A stretch of 64,000 bases of DNA, from assembly GCA_963760375.1 (NCBI GenBank), contig CAVXCS010000007.1, positions 434,001 to 498,000 on the forward strand. Direction: 5' to 3'. Below, piece by piece: positions 39,974 to 47,974 of the stretch (position 1 is the first letter of the stretch; each line of letters starts with the position of its first letter). Below the pieces are notes generated by a model. That model searched no databases, was not told where the DNA came from, and saw nothing but the letters and a program-made list of their open reading frames with translations. The position numbers and the translations under genes are program-made. This stretch comes from Pelagihabitans sp963760375 (GTDB taxonomy: Bacteria > Bacteroidota > Bacteroidia > Flavobacteriales > Flavobacteriaceae).

Positions 39974-40969
39974 ATGAAAATTAGCAGAACACTATTCGCA
40001 TTAATACTATTTATCGCCATTTCTTGTAAAGAGGGATCTAAACAAAGCTATCTTCCCGGTAGCATCGGTCCGATCAATTCCCTGGCCGTGGTCATGGAGA
40101 ACGAACTTTGGCAGGGTGAGGTTGGGGATCATGTGCGGGAATATTTTGCAGCACCGGTCATGGGATTGACCCTAGACGAACCACACTTCAGTATCAATCA
40201 CTTTCCACCGAAATCATTCACCGGCACCACGCGAAGTTCAAGGTCGATATTATATGTACAATTGGACACCCTGAATATAGCGCACATAAAATCCGATGTT
40301 TACGCCACACCCCAAAAGGTAGGGGTTATCAAAGGCCGTACAAATGAGGAAATCATCCAAAATATTGATAAAATGGCAGGGGAGATGATCGTTTCCTTTA
40401 AAGAACAGGAGATTCTGGAGTCGCAAAAACGATTTTTGAAATCACTCAACAAAGAAGGGGTTCTTGAGGCAAGGTTCAATGTTTCCATGAGTATTCCTTC
40501 CATCTATAAAGTAGGAAGACAGGAAAGCAATTTTGTTTGGATCGATCGACAAATCCAAAAAGGGACGATGAATATTATTGCTTACACCGTACCGTTGAAC
40601 ACTTTGAACAACGATTCTACCTTGGTACGGGATATTGTAAAAATGCGGGACTCCATTGGCCAATTGTACATCCCTGGTCCCGATGTACCCAACAAAACAA
40701 CCTATATGCGCACCGAACCTGCTTTTGCACCCCACGTGTTTCCCATTGAAGTTTCGGAAAAAAAGGCGTATGAGGTAAGGGGGATATGGGATATTGCAAA
40801 TTATCCCATGGCAGGACCTTTTTTGACCTATATCATCGATGACCCTAAACAAAACAGAAAAATGGTCGTCGAAGGATTCACATTTGCGCCGGCCACCGAA
40901 AAAAGGGACTATATGTTTGAATTGGAAGCAATCATGAAGACCATAAAATTTAACGTTGCCCCCAAATAG
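39974..40969 (+). CDS. DUF4837-family lipoprotein
   Basis: The protein is 331 residues with the lipoprotein signal MKISRTLFALILFIAISC (Cys 18). The rest matches my memory of DUF4837, a Bacteroidota family of unknown function: NSLAVVMENELWQGEVGD at the start, YVFATPQ-like VYATPQKVGVIKG in the middle, and VRGIWDIANYPMAGPFL near the end. It is likely periplasmic, anchored to a membrane. It follows the MltD-like gene closely and precedes a strong terminator, so the two form one unit; a wall-related role is inference only. Confidence 0.78.
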   Translation: MKISRTLFALILFIAISCKEGSKQSYLPGSIGPINSLAVVMENELWQGEVGDHVREYFAAPVMGLTLDEPHFSINHFPPKSFTGTTRSSRSILYVQLDTLNIAHIKSDVYATPQKVGVIKGRTNEEIIQNIDKMAGEMIVSFKEQEILESQKRFLKSLNKEGVLEARFNVSMSIPSIYKVGRQESNFVWIDRQIQKGTMNIIAYTVPLNTLNNDSTLVRDIVKMRDSIGQLYIPGPDVPNKTTYMRTEPAFAPHVFPIEVSEKKAYEVRGIWDIANYPMAGPFLTYIIDDPKQNRKMVVEGFTFAPATEKRDYMFELEAIMKTIKFNVAPK

Positions 40970-40990
40970 GCAGTTTCTTTTTAAAAAGAA

Positions 40991-41035
40991 AAAGGCGGCG
41001 TCATGAATCACATGACGCCGCCTTTAATTTTTATG
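40991..41035 (+). terminator. Strong terminator after the DUF4837 gene
   Basis: A 15-bp perfect stem, AAAGGCGGCGTCATG (40991-41005) with CATGACGCCGCCTTT (41011-41025), and a 5-nt loop are followed by a T-rich tract. It begins 21 bp past the stop at 40969. Confidence 0.9.
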
Positions 41036-41056
41036 GCTTGGCAAACAAATGTTGTT

Positions 41057-41227
41057 CTAACCAAATGTAAAGCCGGTAGAAAGCCGAAATGCAAACGCAT
41101 ATATCACTACAGCCAATAAAAAGAAACAAAACCAGGAGAAGAACCTAAAATACTTGTTCAGCAGCTTATAGGTCCAATCCCGAAATGCTTCAACATAAAT
41201 TTCCCTTACGAGTAGTAATTTCCTCAT
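41057..41227 (-). CDS. Small single-pass membrane protein, copy 1 (DUF6747-like)
   Basis: The protein is 56 residues from the ATG at 41227, opening MRKLLLVREIYVEAFRDW, with a hydrophobic segment FFSWFCFFLLAVVIYAFAF and the tail RLSTGFTFG. It aligns along its full length with the protein at 41563-41733 (shared VREIY/IKEIY, EAF, SWFCF, YAF.FR.STGF). I believe this is the DUF6747 family of Flavobacteriaceae, from memory. Function is unknown. Full-length conservation between paralogues argues that it is a real gene. Confidence 0.75.
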   Translation of the reverse strand: MRKLLLVREIYVEAFRDWTYKLLNKYFRFFSWFCFFLLAVVIYAFAFRLSTGFTFG

Positions 41228-41498
41228 ATACCGTTCTTTTAGAGTTAACTGAAGCAAAGATGTCGAATACGGCACTATTTTGGTATATTAATTGGATGAA
41301 CTGAGGTTAATATTCGTTGATATATTTGGCATTTGTGAAAGTTGGATAAAGGGGGCATTAAAATCGACAAGCTGCGGTTTTGAGCAAGTCACCAAATAAG
41401 GCATTGGCGGCCGAGCTGTGGTTTGACTATCGGGAATACCGGAAATGATCTTCGAGAGTAGCAGAATGGACCAGTGCCTTCAGGAAGGTTTGCCATTG

Positions 41499-41532
41499 AA
41501 AAATAAAAAAGCACCTAAAATAGGTGCTTTTT
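41499..41532 (-). terminator. Terminator of small membrane protein copy 2
   Basis: AAAAAGCACCTA (41506-41517) pairs with TAGGTGCTTTTT (41521-41532) around a 3-nt loop. The minus strand then reads a T-rich tract. It lies 30 bp past the stop at 41563. A GGTT-rich simple repeat (41536-41562) lies between. Confidence 0.8.
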
Positions 41533-41562
41533 CTTGGTTAGGTTGGTTGGGTTGGTTGGTTT

Positions 41563-41733
41563 TTAGTCGAATGCAAAGCCTGTTGAAATTCTGAACACAA
41601 ATGCATAAAGCATAATAACAAAGCTCGCGAAGCAGAACCATGAGAACAATTTAAAATAGGATTTGATAAATAGCGATCCTAGGTTTTTAAAGGCCTCCAT
41701 GTAAATTTCTTTTATAAGTAGGGCGTTTTTCAT
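41563..41733 (-). CDS. Small single-pass membrane protein, copy 2 (DUF6747-like)
   Basis: The protein is 56 residues from the ATG at 41733, opening MKNALLIKEIYMEAFKNLG, with the membrane segment LFSWFCFASFVIMLYAFVF and the tail RISTGFAFD. The frame is open further upstream to 41949, but similarity to the paralogue at 41057-41227 begins exactly at this ATG. The two genes lie in tandem on the minus strand with about 335 bp between them, each probably with its own promoter. Confidence 0.75.
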   Translation of the reverse strand: MKNALLIKEIYMEAFKNLGSLFIKSYFKLFSWFCFASFVIMLYAFVFRISTGFAFD

Positions 41734-42054
41734 TTGGGTTGATTTGGTTTTGGTTATAATGATATAACTCAAAATCAAAGATTTAGGTATTTCATCGGAT
41801 ATTTTTGTTGTGTATCGATGAATTGCTGTGGTAAAACCGGATTTTAGACGCGGGGCTTTGCCTCCAATCGCATCTAAGGATAGCTTGAACACAAACATAC
41901 CGAAAAGTATATAATGCTTTGTAAGGGCGCGGGATACTATTTGGCACAACGAGGCGAAAAATTAAACAAGTGCTTTGCGCTCGAAGACCTAATGAGGGGA
42001 CATTACAATGTAAGAAATGTGGGTCTAAATGGGAGTAGGCGATCAATACCAACG

Positions 42055-42090
42055 AAAAAGCCGTGCTACGAATAATTGTAACACGGCTTT
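42055..42090 (-). terminator. Terminator of the PorE-like gene
   Basis: AAAGCCGTG (42058-42066) pairs with CACGGCTTT (42082-42090). On the minus strand the stem is followed by a short T run. It lies 20 bp past the stop at 42110. Confidence 0.75.
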
Positions 42091-42109
42091 GTATGCATCT
42101 TTTCCGGAA

Positions 42110-44620
42110 CTACATATTCACTATGATGAATTCGGAACGCCTATTGCGGAAATGTTCCTGTTCGGTGCATTTGATCCTTCCGTTACAGCCATTAAGCAAA
42201 CGTTCTTCCCCAAAGCCTTTTGCACTTTCAATGCGTCGCGCCTCAATTCCTTTGGAGAGGATATATTCCCGGGTTGATTTGGCCCTTCTATCGGACAGAT
42301 ATTTATTATAGGTTGCCGTGCCGCGCGAATCGGTATGAGATTCGATACGGATGACCATCGATGGATATTCGCGCATGACCTGCACCAATTTATCAAGTTC
42401 AATGGAGGCATCCTTCCTGATATTGAATTTGTCGAAATCAAAGAAGATCATTTCGGTCTTCAACTTTTTAATGCCATCTTCCAAGGCGATCATTTCTTGC
42501 AGGCGCTTCATGGCCACATCAACTTTCACCCTAACATTATCCTCTGTAGCAACCTCGGTAACTTGATCGAAAAATTCTCCATAGGTAGTTCGAAGGGTGT
42601 ATTTCGTATTTCCTTCAAGGTCTTCAAAAACAAAACTGCCATCGTCTTCGGTCACCATCTCTTTGAGTTTGATACCATTTTCATCCAACAGCTCCACAAG
42701 GGCTTTGGGCATGATTTCACCGGTGACAATTTCGGTAACCACCCCAGCGATCGCGTTTTGGTTTTCGGGTATTTCTTCGATTACCAGCCGTTTAAAGGAA
42801 TAGATATCATCATCTCCTTTGCCACCGGCCCTATTCGATGCGAAGAATCCTTTCTGGGTTTCTTCGTTCACGATATAAGAGAAATCATCTAATTTGCTGT
42901 TCACCGGCTGCCCAAGGTTGGTTGCCTCACCGAACCCACCATCTTCACCAAGTATGGCTTCATAGATGTCAAGACCGCCCAATCCCGTATGTCCGTTTGA
43001 GGAAAAGTATAATTTTTCATTGTTGATATAAGGAAACATTTCCTTTCTTTCGGTATTGATTCCAGGGCCTAGGTTTTTGGGCTCCGAAAACGTTCCGTTC
43101 TCCAGCACATCCACCACGAATATATCGGTTTCACCAAGGCTGCCGGGCATGTCTGAAACAAAATAAAGTTTTTTGCCGTCAGGACTTAACGCGGGATGTC
43201 CCGTTGAATAGTTGTCGCTGTTAAAGGAGACCTCCGTGGCTTCCGTCCAATCGCCATCCACTTTGGTTGATTTATAAATTTTAAGGTGATTGACTCCATT
43301 TTTATCGCGTTTCAACTTCTTGCCATAGTTGTTCCTGGTAAAATACATGGTCGTGTTGTCCGGGGAAAAGGTTACCGAGGCTTCATGGTATTTGGTGTTG
43401 ATTTTTTTGGAGAATTTAATGGCGTTTTTTAAGTCTTGCGACTCCTCATTGATTTTGGCAACATATAGATCTAAATAAGGTTGATCGTTCCATTTATACT
43501 TTCTGGTATTTAAAAACGAAGAATCTTTGGCAGAAGCATATACCACTTGATCATCATTATAGTACATGGGGGAGAATTCAGAATATTTGGTGTTGATGGC
43601 CAAATTCTTGATCTCGAATTGGGGTGCGGCATTCAGAATGTTGTCCAAAACTACCTCATTGGGTTGTCGTTTGGCATCCCGTGGGTCTTTAAATGAGGTG
43701 GAACCGGCTTTAAGCAGTTTCTTGTTGTAGAGCCGCATTAATTTTTTTGCTCTGGCGTATTTGCCGGTACCTTTTAAAGAATGGGCGTACTTAAAGGTGT
43801 TATCTGCTGAAAGTTCATCCCCATAGTGCTCATATAGTTTGTTGTACCATTCATAGGCTTTTTCCATATTGGTATTATAATAATGGGCATCCGCGACCTT
43901 TTGCATGACTTCATAGGAAGAGTTCCAATCTTCTTTCCTTAAAGCCTCTTCGTAAAGGTCGGCAGCCTCTGCATACCACATTTTGTTAAAATATCCGTCG
44001 GCTTTTTGTATGAGTTTGCTTTTCTTGGATGTCCCGGAGTCTTGCGACAATATTTGGGTCGACTTTGGGGCACTGAGCATATTGTAGGTTACCTCTTCTA
44101 TGTCAATTGAAGACTCGTCCGTGGGTTGATCGATCTGGCTAGTCGGCCTGGTAATTGGCTCTGAAGCAGCAATATTTTCGGCTTCTCCGTTGTCGACCTT
44201 CATGATCCAAACATCTTCACGATACTTACCGTCAAATTGTGATGAGCAGTCCGCAATGACTTTACGCCAGTCTTGTTGATATTCTAAGAATACATAATTG
44301 AGGCCATTTGAGGGATTTTTGAAAAATCCCGCTTCAAAATCTTTTTTGTGGAGTTTTTTAACCGTTTTCTTGAGGTTTTTACCATCGCTGAAAACCCCTG
44401 CAATGACATAATAGCCTGCAGGTATGCCTTCCAGGTCTTTGATGTTCCTATGGGCAATATTCGCTCTTTTGGCAGCCTCTTCAAATGTGGGGTCATTTTT
44501 AGAATCGAGGGAGCGTGTAGGGTATGCTTCTGTGCTGGCAATAGCATTTATTCCGTCGTTAACCTGGGAATACGTCAAAAAAGCCAGCATCAGAAAAGTA
44601 AGTGTCAGTAGGTTTCTCAT
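42110..44620 (-). CDS. PorE-like T9SS-associated OmpA-family protein with extra SPOR-like module
   Basis: The protein is 836 residues. A signal peptide (about 1-19, ending TYSQ) is followed by a SPOR-like module (about 55-143; GIPAGYYVIAGVF, FKNPSNGLNYVFLEY, WIMKVDN). TPR-like helices follow (about 200-305), then a PD40/WD40-type beta-propeller (about 340-600; SPDNTTMYFTRNN, LSPDGKKLYFVSDMPG, YFSSNGHTGLGGLD), a carboxypeptidase-regulatory-like domain (about 610-690) and an OmpA-like peptidoglycan-binding domain (about 715-836; IESHTDSRGTATYN, LSDRRAKSTREYI). TPR-propeller-CRD-OmpA is the order of PorE, which links the T9SS outer-membrane complex to peptidoglycan in Porphyromonas. The N-terminal module is the same one found twice in the PorP/SprF fusion at 16449. 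The gene stands alone here, with its own terminator. Confidence 0.82.
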   Translation of the reverse strand: MRNLLTLTFLMLAFLTYSQVNDGINAIASTEAYPTRSLDSKNDPTFEEAAKRANIAHRNIKDLEGIPAGYYVIAGVFSDGKNLKKTVKKLHKKDFEAGFFKNPSNGLNYVFLEYQQDWRKVIADCSSQFDGKYREDVWIMKVDNGEAENIAASEPITRPTSQIDQPTDESSIDIEEVTYNMLSAPKSTQILSQDSGTSKKSKLIQKADGYFNKMWYAEAADLYEEALRKEDWNSSYEVMQKVADAHYYNTNMEKAYEWYNKLYEHYGDELSADNTFKYAHSLKGTGKYARAKKLMRLYNKKLLKAGSTSFKDPRDAKRQPNEVVLDNILNAAPQFEIKNLAINTKYSEFSPMYYNDDQVVYASAKDSSFLNTRKYKWNDQPYLDLYVAKINEESQDLKNAIKFSKKINTKYHEASVTFSPDNTTMYFTRNNYGKKLKRDKNGVNHLKIYKSTKVDGDWTEATEVSFNSDNYSTGHPALSPDGKKLYFVSDMPGSLGETDIFVVDVLENGTFSEPKNLGPGINTERKEMFPYINNEKLYFSSNGHTGLGGLDIYEAILGEDGGFGEATNLGQPVNSKLDDFSYIVNEETQKGFFASNRAGGKGDDDIYSFKRLVIEEIPENQNAIAGVVTEIVTGEIMPKALVELLDENGIKLKEMVTEDDGSFVFEDLEGNTKYTLRTTYGEFFDQVTEVATEDNVRVKVDVAMKRLQEMIALEDGIKKLKTEMIFFDFDKFNIRKDASIELDKLVQVMREYPSMVIRIESHTDSRGTATYNKYLSDRRAKSTREYILSKGIEARRIESAKGFGEERLLNGCNGRIKCTEQEHFRNRRSEFIIVNM

Positions 44621-45171
44621 GGTTCAGGAGCTAAGCGATGCCCGGGTTCTCAGTGGATTCATCATATCAATCGGGGCATTTGGCTCGCATTTGAATTTAA
44701 AGGTCTTGGCCAAAGGCCGATTCCTAGGATTTAATTGATCTTCACGACGCATTCATCGATTTTGCCGTTTATTATTAACGCACAATTCCTTAATATGTTA
44801 TACCAAAAATATCCGGCGGAAAACATAGAACGCGAAACTATAGGAATCCTAAGTGTCGTATGTCCCCACGCACATGGCATACCCTAAAAACGCTTATTTT
44901 GATTTATCTTGTTCTGCGAATGTGGTTTTGTTGTGAAAGTGGCTATTTCTGTAGTGTACGGGCATGACCGTGAGGTGTTGTTGGCAACGGAACCCATCTG
45001 TGGTGGCAAGGGGGAGGTGCTTGACAATCGATGGCCGTATGATAGATAGGGGGAGACTGCTTTTGTGGTTGTGCAGTGCAAAAAAGCAAAATATTAAAAC
45101 CGAACGGTATTAAAAAGCAAAAAAAAATAAAAAAGCCCCAAAATAAAGGGGCTGTTGCTTATAACATGATG
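44621..45171. other. 551-bp intergenic region between the PorE-like gene and tatA
   Basis: No gene is supported. A GTG-led plus-strand frame of about 38 codons (about 44932-45049; contains VVYGHDREVLLATEP) and a Thr/Ser/Pro-rich minus frame at 44884-45081 overlap, and neither has a recognisable family. The right end is the tatA terminator. The promoter of the PorE-like gene should be near 44630-44720, but no clear TAnnTTTG box is visible. Confidence 0.5.
45121..45153 (-). terminator. Terminator of tatA
   Basis: AGCCCC (45134-45139) pairs with GGGGCT (45148-45153). On the minus strand a long T-rich run follows (plus 45121-45133). It lies 19 bp past the tatA stop. Confidence 0.8.
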
Positions 45172-45354
45172 TTACTCTTTTTTTTCCGGTAATTTTTCAT
45201 CCTCTTTGGAGGCATTTTTAAATTCTTTGATGCCGCTTCCCAGGCCACGCATAAGCTCAGGAATTTTTTTGCCACCAAAAAGCAGCAGCACAACCACCAC
45301 CACCAATATTATTTGTGGTGCACCGATTGCCAAAAATGTATGTAAAGCTGTCAT
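45172..45354 (-). CDS. tatA: Sec-independent translocase component TatA/TatE
   Basis: The protein is 60 residues: one membrane helix (APQIILVVVVVLLLF), the FG hinge and the amphipathic helix (GGKKIPELMRGLGSGIKEFK), with a charged tail. This is the classic TatA layout. TatA multimers form the pore of the twin-arginine pathway that exports folded proteins. tatC is not in the window. It is divergent from the M23 peptidase gene and is followed by its own terminator. Confidence 0.93.
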   Translation of the reverse strand: MTALHTFLAIGAPQIILVVVVVLLLFGGKKIPELMRGLGSGIKEFKNASKEDEKLPEKKE

Positions 45355-45540
45355 AGTTTATGATTTAATGGATATCAAAGATACTAAAAAAGTTCTTAGC
45401 TTGTTGATAATACTAACGTTGTTGTGCCTTTTAAATTGTTTGGAAAAGAATTCGATACCGTTCGTATGGTCTACTGACAAACCATAGTGTTGAAATTCAT
45501 AAAATTTTAAGGCATTTCCTGTAATATGCAATAGTAAGTT

Positions 45541-45548
45541 TATCTTTG
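45541..45548 (+). promoter_or_regulatory. Putative -7 box of the M23 peptidase gene
   Basis: TATCTTTG matches TAnnTTTG. The ATG at 45556 begins only 7 bp after it, so the transcript would be leaderless or nearly so, if this box is used. No convincing -33 element was seen. Confidence 0.4.
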
Positions 45549-45555
45549 TGGGGCA

Positions 45556-46425
45556 ATGGCAAAAAAAGTAAAAAAAAGAGGGGAAATCAAACGGAAACTT
45601 CTGCACAAATACCGTTTGGTAATCCTGAACGAGAATACTTTTGAGGAGAAGATTTCATTTAAATTAAGCCGATTGAACGTTTTCGTCTCCGGATCCCTTT
45701 TTATCATTGGGCTCATTGGGCTGACAACGCTATTGATCGCCTTTACGCCCCTACGGGAGTATATTCCGGGATATTCTTCCACCAAACTGAAAAGGCAGGC
45801 TACGGAACTTACCTACAAAACGGACTCCTTGGTAAGAACCTTAAATTATACCAATCGGTATTTAGAAAATGTAAGAATGGTGCTCCGCGGGGAGGTGGAA
45901 AACAACGAAATGAACAGGGATTCGTTATTCGAACAATTTAAATTGGACCCGTCATCGCTCGACCTGTCTCCCATAAGACAAGATTCGATGTTAAGGGCCG
46001 AGGTAGCCCTGGAGGACAAGTACAATCTTTTTGAACGAAGCACGGATGGATCCTCCTTGGTGTTTTTCCCACCACTGAACGGAATTATTTCACAGGAATA
46101 TGATGCGCAAATAAAACATTATGCGGTCGACATTGTAGCGCCAAAAGATAGCCCGATCAAGGCCATAGCCGACGGAACGGTAATTTTTGCCGAGTGGACG
46201 GCAGATACCGGACACGTGATCATCATTGAGCACAAAGAAGGTTTGTTGAGCGTTTATAAGCATAATGGCTCCCTGAGCAAGGCCCAGGGAGATATGGTGA
46301 ATTCTGGAGAAGTTATTGCATCAGTGGGCAATACGGGGGAGTTCACGACAGGCCCGCACCTTCATTTCGAACTCTGGAACAATGGTGTTCCCATAAATCC
46401 AACGGATTATATCGATTTTAAATAG
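45556..46425 (+). CDS. M23-family membrane-anchored metallopeptidase
   Basis: The protein is 289 residues. A basic N-terminus (KKVKKRGEIKRKLLHKYR), one transmembrane helix (about 50-70, VSGSLFIIGLIGLTTLLIAF) and a coiled-coil stretch (about 78-110) are followed by a LytM/M23 domain (about 180-285). It has HYAVDIVAPKDSPIKA for the first zinc ligands, VYKHNGSL, and the HxH motif in GPHLHFELWNNG. M23 enzymes cleave peptide cross-links in peptidoglycan or act as regulators of amidases; a wall-remodelling role in the periplasm is expected. The stop is 5 bp before the GH3-family gene, so they form an operon. Confidence 0.9.
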   Translation: MAKKVKKRGEIKRKLLHKYRLVILNENTFEEKISFKLSRLNVFVSGSLFIIGLIGLTTLLIAFTPLREYIPGYSSTKLKRQATELTYKTDSLVRTLNYTNRYLENVRMVLRGEVENNEMNRDSLFEQFKLDPSSLDLSPIRQDSMLRAEVALEDKYNLFERSTDGSSLVFFPPLNGIISQEYDAQIKHYAVDIVAPKDSPIKAIADGTVIFAEWTADTGHVIIIEHKEGLLSVYKHNGSLSKAQGDMVNSGEVIASVGNTGEFTTGPHLHFELWNNGVPINPTDYIDFK

Positions 46426-46430
46426 CGCAC

Positions 46431-47930
46431 ATGTCCTTTAAATCGTTCGCAGCCAAAGTCTTTGCCGGCTATATAGCGCGTAAGACCGCCAATTGGGCCG
46501 ATAATCCCCTTGCCGCCCAAAAAAGGGTTTTCAAGCAGCTCATTGATAGGGCTTCCTCTACAAAATTTGGCAAAGACCATGATTTCGAGACCATCGAATC
46601 CTTTGACGACTTTGCAAACAAAGTGCCGGTAAGGGATTACGAGGAACTGCGGGATTACATCCAGAAGACGGTCGATGGGGAGCGCGATATTCTGTGGCCG
46701 GGACAACCCGTCTATTTTGCAAAAACATCGGGTACCACATCGGGCACCAAGTATATCCCAATCACCAATGAATCGATAAAATGTCAGGTCGAGGCCTCCA
46801 GAAACGCCATCCTAAATTACATTCACGAAACCGGAAACACATCATTTGTGGACGGTAAAATGATATTTTTACAGGGGAGTCCGGAACTTGATCAAAAAAA
46901 CGGTATTCAAACTGGAAGGCTTTCGGGGATTTCGGCCCACTACGTGCCAAACTACCTGCAGAAAAACCGATTGCCGAGTTGGGAGACCAATTGTATAGCC
47001 GATTGGGAAACCAAGGTCGACGCCATTGTTGGGGAAACCATCGATCAAGACATGACCGTAATAGCGGGTATTCCATCTTGGATACAGATGTATTTTGAAA
47101 AATTGATTGCTAAATCGAATCAAAAAGTCGGGAAACTATTTCCAAATTTTCAATTGTTCATTTATGGAGGCATCAATTTTGAACCCTATCGGGCGAAGTT
47201 TGAAGATCTGATGGGAAGAAAAGTAGATAGTATCGAGCTATTCCCGGCCAGCGAGGGTTTCTTTGCCTATCAGGATACCCAGCAAGGTAAGGGCTTGTTG
47301 CTCCTTTTGGACGCAGGTATTTTTTACGAATTTATAAAGGCCGACGAATTCTTCGACCCGAAGCCAAAAAGGGTTACTCTGGATGCCGTTGCGCTACATG
47401 TGAATTACGTGATGATCATTTCTACCAATGCAGGGCTTTGGGCCTATAATCTTGGAGATACCGTTCAGTTTGTTTGCTTGAAGCCATACAGGATAATCGT
47501 TTCAGGACGAATTAAACATTTTATCTCTGCCTTTGGCGAACACGTGATCGCCAAGGAAGTGGAGGAGGCAATGCAGGAAGCCATTTCCCAAACCGATGCC
47601 GAGGTGAATGAGTTTACCGTGGCGCCACAAATCAATCCGCCCGGGGGCGAACTGCCCTATCATGAATGGTTGGTCGAATTTGCAGCACCTCCGACCGACA
47701 TGCAAAAATTTATCGAAGTTTTGGATACCACCCTACAAAAACAGAACAGCTATTACTACGATTTAATAGCGGGCAATGTTTTGCAGACCTTAAAAGTAAC
47801 CCCTATCCAACAAAGTGGATTTTTGGCTTATATGAAATCAATTGGAAGATTGGGCGGGCAGAACAAGGTGCAAAGACTTTCGAACGACCGCAAGTTGGCC
47901 GATGCCCTCTTAGAATATAAAGCGGTGTGA
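46431..47930 (+). CDS. GH3 auxin-responsive-promoter-family protein (acyl-adenylating enzyme)
   Basis: The protein is 499 residues. FAKTSGTTSGTKYIPIT (about 103-120) is the phosphate-binding loop of the GH3/ANL adenylate-forming fold, followed by the helical insertion, FPASEGFFAYQDT (acyl/AMP pocket) and the GRIKHFISAFGEHVIAKEV hinge. Plant GH3 proteins join amino acids to jasmonate or auxin; bacterial members are common in Bacteroidota and their substrates are largely unknown. It starts 5 bp after the M23 gene, so the two are co-transcribed. No substrate can be named. Confidence 0.88.
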   Translation: MSFKSFAAKVFAGYIARKTANWADNPLAAQKRVFKQLIDRASSTKFGKDHDFETIESFDDFANKVPVRDYEELRDYIQKTVDGERDILWPGQPVYFAKTSGTTSGTKYIPITNESIKCQVEASRNAILNYIHETGNTSFVDGKMIFLQGSPELDQKNGIQTGRLSGISAHYVPNYLQKNRLPSWETNCIADWETKVDAIVGETIDQDMTVIAGIPSWIQMYFEKLIAKSNQKVGKLFPNFQLFIYGGINFEPYRAKFEDLMGRKVDSIELFPASEGFFAYQDTQQGKGLLLLLDAGIFYEFIKADEFFDPKPKRVTLDAVALHVNYVMIISTNAGLWAYNLGDTVQFVCLKPYRIIVSGRIKHFISAFGEHVIAKEVEEAMQEAISQTDAEVNEFTVAPQINPPGGELPYHEWLVEFAAPPTDMQKFIEVLDTTLQKQNSYYYDLIAGNVLQTLKVTPIQQSGFLAYMKSIGRLGGQNKVQRLSNDRKLADALLEYKAV

Positions 47931-47974
47931 AGGGAACACGATCTTGACAAAAGCCCATATAGTTGTTGGTCTCT

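Noticed and set aside
41536..41562. GGTT-rich simple repeat as a phase-variable tract
   Set aside because: It lies between a stop codon and a terminator, outside any coding or promoter sequence, and is imperfect.
44884..45081. 65-codon minus-strand frame before tatA
   Set aside because: Its Thr/Ser/Pro-rich composition, lack of similarity to any known family and an opposing equally plausible frame make it unconvincing.
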